Positions 12,182-23,058 are shown, counted from the first letter of the stretch. The stretch: DNA of 64,000 nucleotides from Panagrolaimus kolymaensis (GCA_028622995.1 JAJQJQ010000003.1:9858001-9922000), one strand, 5' to 3'. The notes: generated from the sequence alone by a model not told the origin. Made by a program: numbers and translations.

Positions 12182-12570
12182 AGTTACTCATTTTGATCAT
12201 CACAAATTTTTATTGTAATTTTTGACGATAATCTAGTTTTATTGTTTTTTTTATTATAAAAATAAAATTTTATTTAAAACCATATTTGATAAATTTGGAT
12301 ATTTTTTTCATTTTCTTCTAATCCTAAAATTGGGGGTCTTCTTTAGTCTAGGAAACCATTTTTTGCAAATAAAATAATTCTTGTTGAAAAGAATATATAA
12401 ATCAACTCAAAAAATTTTACTTTCAAATTTTCAACGCAGTTGACAAATGTGCTTTGGAAACTTTCGTGCTGAAAAAAAAAATAAATATAAAAAATGTCTT
12501 ATTGTTAACAGAATTTTTTTCGAACGTTTATTTCTTGTTTTTTCATTGATTTGTGTATATTTTATCTATA
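12182..12570. other. Intergenic between paralogs
   Basis: This 390-bp AT-rich stretch holds the 3' UTR of copy 1 (AATAAAA at about 12261) and the promoter of copy 2. A TATA-like AATATATAAATC is at 12392. Nothing else was seen. Confidence 0.5.
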
Positions 12571-14374
12571 ATGGAATCGAAAGTAGCTATCATTAATGGC
12601 AATGTTTGGCAAAGAATCTTTTCACTTCCAAAAAAGATGATTAAATTTATTCTCAAAAATGCAAATGCAGAAATTATGAGAAAATTATATCAAACTTGTA
12701 AATATTTTTACAAGAAAGCTCCATATTGCATCGTTGATAAAATAAAGTTTAAAAGCTTTAAACGTGGTAGACTTGAACTTGACGATTTTGATGATTGGAT
12801 CGATGTTTATGATAATGATGATTTTAAATTATTTGAAAATGTTTGGGTTACTAAAGAAATTATTATTCACTCTTTGGAAAGCGATAGATTCTTATATTCA
12901 AAAATTGTGAGAAGTGATGCTTGCAAAATATCTCTACACTTTAGCAGTTTGACCTTTAAAGAATATATAATTTTAACGAAATCAGGAAAAGTTGAAGAGC
13001 TATCGCTTCAACATACCTCGATTAAATATGCTGATGAAGACGTTCCGTTGGAATATTTATTGGAGCTCATTCCAAGAGCATTTTGTATTTGGTAAGTTTT
13101 ATTATGCCTTAATAAATAAATAATTTTGTTCTGATTCCTTAGGATTTGGACGTGTCGTGTAACACCACAAACAATGGAAAAATTAATGAAGATTCAATGG
13201 AAAAATAAATTTACTAGGTTTTTCTTGCATATTATACACGAAGTTCCACTGGATAAGGAATTATTTTTTAAATTTATTAAAGTTGGTTTAAAAATCGTTG
13301 CAGCTAGAGGCAATCAATTTAAAAATAAATATTTTAGCAAAATGCTGGAAAGAATGTGAAAGTTAAATATAAACTTGACGAGAATTATGGAAGATATACT
13401 TTTTCAAAATCAAAAAGCTGTAATTTTCTTAAAATTGAAGGCATTGATGAACCTCCAAATAAAAAAATGAAATTAGATGTATCCGCGAAAGAAACTGAAG
13501 CTGTAAATCAAAAAGGATTACCAAAACCAATAATAGTTTATATTATTGAAGCAGCAAATGCAGAAGTTATGAAAAAATTACATCGATGCAGCAAATATTT
13601 TTTTAAAAAAGCTCCATATTTATTTATTTGTGGATGAAATTAATACAGATTATCTAAAGCTTAATGAAGAAATTGTCGACGCAGAAAATTTTAAAGGAAA
13701 AAATTGTTGAGCAACTGGTTCATATTTTATTGAACAAATTAATAATGGATTAGATTTATTATTTCCAAAAATAAAGAGATGCAATAGAATTGTTCCATAT
13801 TGTACATTACCACAAAAATATATTGAATTAATAGAAAAATTCGAAAGGTTAAAGGAGATATGGGCTGTTAAAATAATAGATAAAATAGGAAATATTATTC
13901 CCTTAGAAAAAACTTTATTATGTTTGATTAATGTCGAAAAAATAACGTAAGTTTCTTAAATGTATTAAAAAAGATTATTGATATACAATACATAATCGCC
14001 TTTAATATTTTAGCATTGAAGGTTGCCATGGTTCAAATCAAACTTTAACAAATTTAATAGAATTACCGTGGAAAAATAATTTAAAAAAGCTATATCTCGT
14101 TTACATAGATAAAATCCTTGATGCCAAACTATTTTTCAAATTCTTGCAAGTAAATTTTTAAACTCTTTATAAAACAGTTTTCCTTTTAAAAATTTTTTAG
14201 AAAGCTTTGTCTCCAAAAGGGAAAATTTTGGTACAATTTATAGATTTTGAAACCAATGAAGAAGGTCGAATCGCGTTTAACAAAGCGATGAAACGTGAAA
14301 TAGAAACTTGGAGGCCGAAGAAAGAAAGACCTTCATTTAAAGTTATCACAAAAGAAAATGCGGAAAATATTTAA
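12571..14374 (+). pseudogene. Two-module F-box-like gene, copy 2 (frameshift and in-frame TGA)
   Basis: Exons align with copy 1: 12571-13091, 13143-13281, 13338-13946, 14014-14149, 14201-14374. The first module (to exon 2) is intact. In the second module a 4-nt TTTA tandem expansion (about 13617-13630: copy 1 has one unit fewer) shifts the frame just after KKAPYLF. Ignoring that, a TGA at about 13707-13709 replaces the conserved Trp after GKNC. All other sequence after the lesions stays open and splice sites stay intact, so without the 4 nt the gene would have 525 codons. The direct product would stop about 13637. It is either a young pseudogene or a gene making a shortened, mostly one-module protein. 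Confidence 0.7.
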
Positions 14375-14583
14375 ATAAGCAATTTATTTGCTCACAAATT
14401 TCGGATGAATCTAATCCAAACAAAAATCACAATTTTTTTTTACTTTTGGATGATAAAATTTAATAAATTAATATATTGTTATTTTTTTCAAACATTTTTA
14501 TTATTGACGATTAAAACGAAAAAATATACTTTTCAAATTAAACAAACATTTCATTTAATTAAATTTAGAGAAGTTGCGTTATC

Positions 14584-16152
14584 ATGAGTTTTGAATCAGA
14601 AGTAAACTTTTGTCTGAATTATTTGAAAGCCACTGATTCTAAAAATCCATCTGTTTTTTCTCCCGCTTCTATTTCAAATGCTTTGGCAATGGTTTATGCT
14701 GGAGCAAATGGTAAAACAGCTGATGAAATTGCCAATGTTCTTGGTCAAAGTATGCGTTTTATCAACTTAATAATTTTTTGTTTTGTAAATTTTTTTAGAT
14801 AAAAGCAGAGAAGAAATAATTGAATATTATTCAAATTTTATGAAAAATGTTAAATCCATGGATGATTACGCAGCGTCTGAAACTTGGAAAAAATTTTCTG
14901 GGTTACCAAAAGTTATACTCGCTAATCAATTGTTTATTTCTCGTTTAATCGAACCTTTGGATTCATTTAAAAAAGAAATGAATGAAAAATTCGAAGGTGC
15001 TTTCCAACAAGTTAATTTTGCTGATGATTCAGCAATGAAAGTGAGTATTTGAATTTCCCAACAAAGTTTAAGTCAGGAATATTTGGCGTGGAAAAAACAA
15101 TTACTTTTATTTTCCAAAACTATAAAAAATACTTTCTTTGATTAAAAAAAATTGAAAAAGCGCAGTAAAAATTTAACCCATATTACTTTATTACCAAATT
15201 CAACGAAAATTAATAAAAATCCTGAAAAATTTCTTAACTATTAACTTTAAATACTTTTTAAACATTAAAAAATATTCCAGGATATCAACAATTTTGTTAA
15301 AGATGCAACAAAAGAAAAAATAGAAACGTTTGTTGACAACGATACTTTAACACCGTCGCCATCCATAATGCTTGTAAATGTTATTTATTTTATCTCAAAT
15401 TGGAGTGATCGATTTAAACCAAGGCATGAAGATATTTTTCATTCAAATCCACCTCGGAAAATGAATATGATGACTGGGAATTTTTTTACAATCAAATACG
15501 CAGATGATAAGAATTGGAAAGCTGTTCAACTTCCATACAAAGGAGAAAGAGTTTTTATGTTCGTTGTCTTGTCTAAGAAAAAAGATGGTTTGGAAGCTTT
15601 GATTCAATCATTTGATTATTCAATGTTTATGAAATGCGCCAAAGGGTAATTTTCACTAAACTTTTTACATTTTATAAAAATTTATTTTTTCAGTTCTTTT
15701 ATTTGTAATATAATTGATGTCACAATTCCAGTGTTTAAAATTTCTGCAAAATATGATTTAGAAGATACTTTAAAAAATATTGGAATCAGTGAAATGTTTC
15801 AAGATTGGGCGGATTTAACAAAGATGTTTGATGAAGAGCATGCCATCGATCGAGCTATACACAGCGCCTCAATAAGTGTAAAGATTAATGTTTAAAAAAA
15901 AGGTTAAAAATCAATTAACAAAAATTTGATTTTTTTAAGGTTGATGAATACGGAACTGAAGCGAGTGCAGCCACAAATTTTAAAGAAGTTCCAAGAAGTG
16001 CTGCACCTCCAAAAAAATTTATCTCCAACCATCCTTTCCTTTATTTCATAGTTTCAATGAAACAAATTGAAAAAACTGGAGAAAACAGTGAAGATTTTGC
16101 CAGACCCGAATACATTCCTAACCAAATTCTATTTGCTGGGGTTTATTGTTAA
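14584..16152 (+). CDS. Serpin, copy 2 (predicted inhibitory)
   Basis: Five exons (14584-14749, 14799-15040, 15281-15645, 15694-15877, 15940-16152) have exactly the same lengths as copy 1 and give 389 aa. Near-identity extends through the introns, including the odd TTTTTTTAAG acceptor of the last intron. The hinge GTEASAAT and the predicted Arg-Ser P1-P1' are kept. Differences collect in the loop: Gly-Ala at P5-P4 is Lys-Glu here, and His is Pro on the primed side. A possible trans-splice acceptor (AAATTTAG) lies about 16 nt before the ATG, where copy 1 instead has a TATA-like stretch. No signal peptide is visible. It is 210 bp after the stop of F-box-like copy 2. Confidence 0.93.
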
Positions 16153-16452
16153 ATTTTTTTTTTTTTGTAATCAAACCAATAAATGAAACAAAAACTTTTC
16201 ACTTTTTTTTAAAAAAGCATAAAAGTTTTTCTTTATTGAATTCTAAAAATTCAACTTTTGATAAAATCTTGAAATATAAATAAAATAACAAAAAATAGGA
16301 TGTGCAATTTATTTTATCTTTTAACTGCAAAAACATCTCTCTTTTTTAAAAAAAACTTCGTAGATAAAAAAAAGTATCGCAATAAAAATTTATGTAAATC
16401 CAAATGACCAAGCGGCTGATAAATGTATTATCAACCGTATGTATGGGGATAC
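16153..16452. other. Convergent intergenic, serpin flank duplicate
   Basis: This lies between serpin copy 2 (+) and the peptide gene (-). It contains a second copy of the post-serpin flank (TAACAAAAAATAGGATGTG at about 16287) matching 9607 onward. Nothing coding was seen. Confidence 0.45.
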
Positions 16453-16709
16453 TTAATGATGACATTGCATTGAATTTAAATCCGAATTACAACCTGCTCC
16501 ACCATTAAATCCATGTGCACGACAGCATTCACTCCACTCTGGTACAGAGCGCTTGCAAACTTGAAAGCATGCTGGAACCAATTCCCCGGCAAAAATAAGT
16601 TGGATAACTAAAAAAATGGATTTATTTTTTGCAAATTTTCATGTATTTTATAAAACTTACAGCAAACTATGATGACCAAATTTAAAATGAAAGTCAAGAA
16701 AGAGCGCAT
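16453..16709 (-). CDS. Small secreted cysteine-rich peptide (defensin-like?)
   Basis: Two exons (16709-16661 and 16607-16453) with a 53-nt GTAAGT..TTTTAG intron give 67 aa. Residues 1-22 form a hydrophobic signal peptide (MRSFLTFILNLVIIVC...). The predicted mature part of about 44 residues starts near GELVP and has six cysteines in the pattern C-x3-C-x9-C-C-x10-C-x8-C, with a CCRAHGFNGGAGC core and a C-terminal QCHH. The C-x-x-H-G-x-x-G-G-x-x-C core recalls CSalpha-beta defensins and several nematode secreted effector peptides, but the Cys spacing matches no family I can name with confidence. The stop follows the last His pair. A role in immunity or in the cuticle or gut lumen is inference. 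Confidence 0.6.
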
Positions 16710-16965
16710 ATCAAAAATATACAACGATGGGAAATATAAACTATAAAGGTGCCAAAATTCTATTTAAAAAATTATTTGTGATGTGACTGAACTTTCCGAT
16801 TATTTATACGTGGGTTGCAGCGCTACATACTTATGAACACGCTGCGGCGTGTCAAAGGTTGAAAGAAAAATGTTAGAAGTAAATCAGGTTTTTGGAACAG
16901 TAATGTACACTTTTATTTCATTAAAATAAGGTTCCTTTAATAAGTAACTGCAATATCTTAAAGTA
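16710..16965. other. Promoter side of the peptide gene
   Basis: This is AT-rich sequence upstream of the minus-strand peptide gene. A TATA-like CTTTATAG (read on the minus strand) is at about 16740-16747. A small imperfect hairpin of CGCTG and CACGC words sits near 16817-16855. No gene was seen. Confidence 0.3.
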
Positions 16966-17115
16966 TTGCATCTCCAAAAAATTTTATTGCAAGTCCATTA
17001 TTTTTATATTCATTGTTTCAATGAAAAAACTAATATGACGGGTGTGAGTGATTATGGACGAACTGAGAATAATATTCCAAAGAAATCTTTTTTACTGGAG
17101 TATAGTGTTAATTTG
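16966..17115 (+). pseudogene. Relic of a serpin last exon
   Basis: The sequence reads like the 3' part of serpin exon 5: codons for SPKNFIASPLFLYS match the serpin PPKKFISNHPFLYF. They are followed by a shared TTTCAATGAAAAAAC, and farther on by a decayed NIP..LL.EYSVN end. Stops and indels break the frame, and no other serpin exon is present. It marks a third, lost serpin in the cluster. Confidence 0.6.
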
Positions 17116-17404
17116 TTGTTTTCTTTCCAATTAAACAAAATAAAAACTTTTATTATTTTGAAAATAAAAAGAGAAAAAAATTATTCAGCTAATTCAACAT
17201 AACCATTTTTTTGGAAAGAGTAAAAAACAGCAAAAAAATTTCCTTCCCCATGTCAAAAAGAATTCAATAACGTGCTTTAAAAAAACTTTTGCATTGAAAC
17301 AAATTTACTACGAGGTAAACTATCCAAGATTATGACAAATCTTTTTCACTTTTCATTCCATTGATTGACTTTATTAAAAATTTACTTATAATTATTTAAT
17401 CAAA

Positions 17405-17482
17405 TATTATTTTTGAAAATGGTAAACTTTGGCAACGAATTTTCATTTTTTCAAAAAAAGATTTATTTATTTCTTTAAAATA
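17405..17482 (+). pseudogene. Relic of an F-box-like gene start
   Basis: Codons for IIFENGKLWQRIFIFSKK match the N termini of the two-module genes (IIFIDGKPYLRLLAL and ETIYFDGKAWQRIFTLPK). The frame then runs into a stop, and the LTR-like sequence at 17491 begins directly after. It is a truncated paralog. Confidence 0.55.
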
Positions 17483-17490
17483 GTATAATC

Positions 17491-18036
17491 TGTCGCGAAT
17501 ATCATCGCGATCATTCATCTCTCTCTCTCTCTCTTTTATCTTCCCGCTTTCCCAGACATGTTTACTATTTGTGGTTTCTATTACTCACACTTATTTACAT
17601 CGTCCACTAAAGATCATATCCCTTTCTATCTCTCACTCTCCTATCTCTTTCCTTATGATTCATTTTCTCTTTGTTTCAAGCCCATATAAAAGCTTCGCAG
17701 CTTTTAACTAAAAACACACTTCGTTATGGGCTCACATTTCTAAACACACTTCGTTTAGACTCTCACTTTTAAACCACCTTCTTTTGGTTTTCTCTTTGTA
17801 ATGGATTTTAAATAAAGAATTTATCTATCAAATTCTCGACATAATCTTTAAATAAATGAAATTTTCTTCTCATTTATAAAATTTCTTTTTTGCATTTAAT
17901 CATAATCTTTCTAATTATTTGCGCTATTTTTTATTATCCTATTGTAAAACATAGGTCAGTACTTAAAGACTCCCTTTAACGATAAAGGTCTCCTTAAAAC
18001 TGATATAAGTGTTTGCCATTAAACCTTCGTGGGACA
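17491..18036. mobile_element. Possible solo LTR
   Basis: The 546-bp segment starts TGTCGCG and ends GGGACA, so short TGTC..GACA inverted ends are present. Inside are a TC-rich tract (17519-17533), a TATA-like CATATAAAAGC (about 17682) followed by short repeats of CACACTTCGTTA, and an AATAAA (about 17811). This order (TATA, then poly-A signal) fits an LTR. GTATAAT occurs just outside both ends (17483-17489 and 18039-18045), a possible target duplication offset by 1-2 bases. No second LTR or retroelement coding region was seen. Confidence 0.4.
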
Positions 18037-18065
18037 TCGTATAATTTTTTCCCGCTCTTTTTTGC

Positions 18066-18549
18066 ACGTCGGCACCAGCTTGTCAGTTCGATGTCTTTTT
18101 CTCTCTTCGTCTGTCTCTCTCTTTTTTGCTTTTTTTACCTGCAATTTTTTCCTTTCCAATTTTTTCTCTCGATATTTTGCAAAACTTTGATCGCTCAATT
18201 TGGGTTTCGAGTCTTGGTTTTTTTTTTTTTTTGTTTACAGATATGTTTTTTTCGACCTCAAAAACCCCCTGGTATAAAAAATCTGTAAAAAATGTGCCTT
18301 TTTTAAAAATTAAAATTTCCTAAATTGACTTCTAGTCTTTAATATTTACAAATCCTTCCTACCAGATATTTTTGGGGTCGAAAGAAACATATTTGTAAAG
18401 ATAGAATTAAAAAAAACCGAACCAAACGCTCAAATTTAGCGATCAAAGTTTCGAAAATTTACAGTTAAAATTATAAAAAAAAAGTGAGACAGACGTCGAG
18501 AGAAATTGACATCGAACTGACAATTTTTCAGTTTGCTGGTGCCGACGTG
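18066..18549. mobile_element. Large foldback (palindromic) element
   Basis: Two arms of about 220-240 bp are imperfect inverted copies. CACGTCGGCACCAGC at 18066 pairs with its complement ending at 18549. TGTCAGTTCGATGTC at about 18081 pairs with GACATCGAACTGACA at about 18508. GATCGCTCAATTTG pairs with the copy near 18440. TTTACAGATATG near 18234 pairs with the copy near 18390. The centre is near 18307. It has no coding capacity. It lies upstream of F-box-like copy 3 and looks like a MITE or foldback transposon. Confidence 0.7.
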
Positions 18550-18674
18550 TTTGTATATTTAAACATCTTTCCAATCCTCTCAAAGAAAAAGTTTTCATTG
18601 AACATATTATTCTTTTTCAGTCGCAGTTATTTCTCTATGGTAGGTTTTATTTAATTTTCCTTCATTTTTTAGTT

Positions 18675-20589
18675 ATGAAACCAGAAACTATTTATTTTGA
18701 TGGAAAAGCCTGGCAACGAATCTTCACTCTTCCGAAAGATATAATTAAGTTTATTGTAAAAAATGCTAGTGGCGTGCTAATGCTAAAACTCTATCAAACG
18801 TGCAAATATTTTTATAAAAAGGCTCCATATTGCATCGTTGATAATATAGATTTTCAAGGAACTCAGAAAAAAAGACTTGAACTAGAAAATTTTGATGATT
18901 GTATCGATATTTATGACGATGATGACTTTGATTTGTTTAATAAAGTTTGGGTTACTCAAGAAATCACTGTTAATTGGTATGAGAGTGATCAATTGTTATA
19001 TTCAAAAATTGTTCGATGTGAGGCTCGCATAATTTTTATTGAAATGAGCAAGATGACCTTTGGAGACTATAAAATATTAACAAAATCTGGAAAGGTCCAA
19101 AAATTATATTTATCGCATGTTACAATAACTCTATCTGATGGATCGAAAACAGCTCTTGAAAATTTATTAAATTGTGTTCATTCGGCTTCACACATCTAGT
19201 AAGTTTTATTTTTACTAAAAGCATTTAATATTATTTATTTATTAGTGTCTCGGATGGTCACGTTACTATGCAAACGATGGAAGAATTATTGAAAATTCGA
19301 TGGAAACAAAAATTTGAACAATTTAGCTTGATAAACTTGGATGGCCCTCTCGACAAAAAATTTTTTGCCCAATTTATTATTGTTTGAATTTCTATACCTT
19401 ACCTTACATACTAAACTTTTTGTTTTAGAAAAACGTTGGAAATGATGTAGTTGTTGAATATCCATTAAACGACAACTATTATGAAGCTTACTCCTTTGAT
19501 AAAGTTATTCATAGTGAATCCTTCGTAAATGAAACAAAAAATTCTCCTAATATCGAAAGCTGTGAACCACCGCATAAAAAATTTAAACATTGTGAATGGG
19601 AAGAAGATAAAGAAAATTGTAAGTTGTGTAAATTTAGGGAGCAAAATCAAAAAAAAAATGATTCCTCTTTTTTTTGATAAATACAGCAATTATATTTTTT
19701 TAGTTAATCTCGTTGCAAGTAACAAAAAGGGAATACCCCAACCAATAATTGATTATATAATTATCTCGGCAAAAGAAGAGATTCTAAAAAAATTACACAG
19801 AACTAGCAAATATTTCTTCAAAAAAGCTCCTTATTTATGTGTCGATACTTTATTAGATAACGAACTTTTATTGGGTGACGAATCTCTTGACTTGGAAGAA
19901 TTTAAAGGAAAAAATTGTTGAGTATATAATAGATTTGTTATTCACGAAAATCATGAAGATTTAAGTTTATTTATCGCCAAAATAGCAAGATGCAATGAAA
20001 TTCGTGTATATCCTCCGATATCACAAAAAAAATTTAAATTTTTAGCAAGAGTGGAAAAACTCAAGAGTTTAATTATTAAAAAAGTAAATGATGAAAATGG
20101 CAACGTTTTGTCTTTGGAAAAAACTTTAGCTCCTTTAATTAATGTTGAAAAAATAGCGTAGGCTTTTTTTATATGTTTAAATTATTTATTTATATATAAT
20201 CAGTGCAAATATTATAGCATCGAAACATGTCATGTAACACCTCAAAGCTTAAATATTTTCGCAGCATTTGAATGGAAAAATAAAATTAAACATTTAATTC
20301 TCCTTCATATCGATGAAATTTTTGATCCTAAACTATTTACAAAGTTTTTAAAAGTAATATTGGAATATTTTATAAATTAAATTTTATAGTAAAATTTCAG
20401 AAAGCACTGGCACCGATTGCTGAAGTTTTGATCCATTTTAATAAATTTAATAACAATAAAGATGGACGAATTGCTTACAGTAAATCTATGAAACGTGAAA
20501 TAGAAACTTGGAGGCCAAAAAAGCATCGACCAGCATTAACTGTTTTGACAAAGCAAGATGCAGATAACCCGGAAACATATGATCATTAA
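18675..20589 (+). CDS. Two-module F-box-like gene, copy 3 (in-frame TGA)
   Basis: The start ATG follows TTTTTTAGTT directly, a likely trans-splice acceptor. Exons are 18675-19198, 19246-19381, 19429-19618, 19704-20157, 20218-20353 and 20401-20589; the 19619-19703 intron is absent from copies 1 and 2. The model has 543 codons in one frame, interrupted only by TGA at 19919-19921 (codon 356), in place of the Trp that follows GKNC in copy 1. Everything after the TGA is open over three exons and keeps the family motifs (IARCNEI, LKSLIIKKV, REIETWRPKK). It is annotated as a gene because nothing else is broken. The product may be cut at 355 aa, may be read through, or the gene may be a young pseudogene. 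Confidence 0.65.
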
Positions 20590-21593
20590 TGTCACCTCTC
20601 GTTATCATACTGCGTTTTCAAAATCCCGATTTCATGATGAAATCATTCTAGACGAAGTTTTCAAGATGAAAGATAAATTCGTCATCTTTAAAATTATGGC
20701 CTTGATACTTTTACTTAGTAATCGTATCCTTGAAAATTTTTCTTTGAAAAATCGCTTTTTAATCTCGTTTTTAAATCTCTGCCATGAAGCTTTCATCTTG
20801 AAATCTGGATTTTGAACTGCGCCAAAACAACAAAATTTTAACGACACAGTAACAATACTCAAATTGATATTTACATTTTGTTTCAAGATTCCTTTTTTTC
20901 TATCGTTTAATAAAAATAAAAATAATTAAATCAAAATTTTTTAATTTCAAAATATAAAAAAATTTATTTAATTCGTAAATTAAAAATAATCTTAAAAAAC
21001 AAAAAAGTTTATTTTATGATTGACTGGAAAATGGATTATAATAACCAAAATTAATGACATAAAATGGAAAAAAATATATCTACAGCAATGAATTACTTCC
21101 AAATGTCGGATGTTGTTGACAAATGCTCACGCATTATTTTAGTGTTGGAACATATCATGGCTCATCATTATTTTTTGAAGAACATTCAAAAACATTTTAT
21201 TAATTTTGTTTTTAACAAGTCTAGCTTGAAAATATTATAACTTTAAAAATAATTGATCAAATTAGGACACAACGCATGCAAATCTTGTAGAGCGGCCGGA
21301 TTTTATTATTTTAAGATTGGTAGATGTATCGGTTACATAAAGTTTTTATTCATGTATCATTTATGAATTACAACGCTATTACATTTTCAATGAAAATAAA
21401 TAAATTAATTAGACATCATTGAAGTCAATGCTCCATTACAACCAGCTTGAAAATTAGATTTTCACTTTAGTTGTATCATTTTGTAAAAAATATATAAAAG
21501 GGTGTTTGAATCCAAGCTTTATTAATTACAAATATATAAAAAGAATTTTTAGTAATAAATTAAAAACAGGCACTTTATAACATTTATTTAGTT
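20590..21593. other. Intergenic with an inverted repeat
   Basis: At 20605-20830 there are imperfect inverted arms: GCGTTTTCAAAATCCCGATTTCA at the left and the complement of GATTTCAAGATG..CAAAATCC..GCGC at the right, plus inner TTTCAAGATGAAAG words. The rest is AT-rich. A strong TATA-like TATATAAAAGGGTG at about 21489 on the plus strand has no gene after it. Confidence 0.45.
20605..20830. repeat. Inverted repeat, MITE-like
   Basis: The arms share TTCAAAATCC-GATTTCA at the outside and TTTCAAGATGAAAG further in, in opposite orientation. The interior is AT-rich. No clear target duplication was found, so the class is open. It starts 16 bp after the stop of F-box-like copy 3. Confidence 0.45.
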
Positions 21594-22377
21594 TTATGAT
21601 TGACTTGATGAGGATGAAGTTCCATTCATAATGGAAGAATAATCATTTATCATCGAAGGTATAAGTTCTTGTATCAAAGGAGCCAAAGGTCCAAGATCAA
21701 CGGAATCCATAAGTTTAAATTCTTGAACAAAAAGCATAAAATGTTTGAAACTTGTGTTAATATGTTCCGTAGATTTTAGCTGCGTGATCAGTTCATAATG
21801 CTCGTGATAAATGTGAGCATAAACCCGAAATAAGCGTTTAACAATTGTTTGAACAATTTTGATAAAATGTGGAGGAAATAATTTTCCTAGAAAAAAATGC
21901 ATAATTTTGATTAGAAAATTAAGAAAGGCAAAGTTAATGATTACCAATTTGCGAAGGAAAAATATTTTCATCATCAAGTTCGTCTTGAATAGAAGAAAAT
22001 AAATAATCAATATATGCTGGAGCTGTGCATTGTACAGCTTGATCATTTTCAGTCCAAGTATATTCAAATTTGGGTCCAGCTGTCATGGATGGACAGGTAT
22101 AATCTGTGCAATTATCAGATATAGTCCCATAAAGCATTGTTACTTGTTTAAAGAAATCAGCCACTAAAAATACTAATTTCTTTATTTTCTGAACTAAAAA
22201 AGTTGTAAAAAGCAACTAACCATTAACTGCAAGCCATTCATTCACATCTTCACCTTGTGGCAATTTTACTGCATCCCTGAGTTTGTTACTTCCCAATGTG
22301 GCAGAAGCTTGCCTAACAAATTCTGCGGGTTTTGGATCATAATGTCGTCGATTTCGATAATTACTTCTTTCAGCCAT
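21594..22377 (-). CDS. MOB1: MOB kinase activator 1 (MOB1)
   Basis: MOB1 binds and activates NDR/LATS kinases in the Hippo and mitotic-exit pathways. Three exons (22377-22221, 22163-21945, 21886-21594) give 222 aa, against 216 in human MOB1A. Family stretches are KLPQGEDVNEWLAVN, MLYGTISDNC and GPKFEYTWTEND. The zinc ligands are present: the Cys pair in CTDYTC and the His pair in AHIYHEHY. RLFRVYAHIYHEH, TSFKHFMLFVQEF and LAPLIQEL complete the fold. A Ser-rich tail of about 14 residues is extra. A copy of exon 1 and its 5' flank lies at 32000-32155. It is divergently arranged with the eight-exon gene at 23059, sharing about 680 bp of 5' sequence. Confidence 0.93.
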
Positions 22378-23058
22378 AATTTATTTTAAGAATATACAAA
22401 ATTTTGGTTTCAATCAATCAAAAAGAAAATGAGGTTGAAGAATAACGAGAAAAAAAAGAGTCAAAAAAAATATTCGTGGTAAGAATTTGGATTATAGTTT
22501 GCTTCATTTTTTTTAATAGCCATTTCTACTTTAAAAAAGTTCAGAATTTATTTTAGAATGACATTTTTTCATAAACCATGAAAACATATTAATATCGACT
22601 GAAATAGAGACAAAAAAAAGTACAGCATATCAATTTTTTTTTGAATTTTACAAATACTAGAAAGCTTCCCCGCACTTCGGCCCACCACAAAATTTGTTTT
22701 AATGCCAATTAATATGTGTTCATTTCACTTGGGAGGAATAGCTTTGCTTTCAAGCGCGTTTATGCAAGTTTTCTTATTTTTTTGGCTATTTTTCCATGAA
22801 GGTTTTCTGAGTTTCTTCTAACAATTTTGTTGATGGAAAAATTCGCCGATTTCACATGTTTTTGAATGAAAAAAAATGCGCAAATAAAAAGGGTCATTTA
22901 TTGCCGAAAAAAAAATCGATGCATTTCTAGCACAAACGCTGCATGGAGCTTTAAGTAAAAAAGAAATGCCAAAATAGTAACTAAAGGCGCCATAATATTT
23001 TTTTGTTTATTCTTTTTCTATTTCAATTTTTTTTACATTTTTGTTTAAAACAAGAAAG
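22378..23058. promoter_or_regulatory. Shared divergent 5' region, MOB1 and eight-exon gene copy 1
   Basis: Both flanking genes start at its edges and point away. It is AT-rich and recognisably duplicated at 32156-32666: both have ATATACAAAATTT near MOB1, and both have GCCGAAAAAAAAATCGAT (about 22902 and 32516) with a following ATGCCAAA. The conserved words may hold shared promoter elements. Confidence 0.45.

Noticed and set aside
19916..19921. Selenocysteine at the TGT TGA pair
   Set aside because: The aligned residue in the intact paralog and in module 1 is Trp, not Cys, and no SECIS-like structure was identified by eye.
21486..21505. Promoter of an unseen plus-strand gene (TATATAAAAGG)
   Set aside because: No open frame or splice signals follow before the MOB1 3' end; probably a chance or fossil TATA.
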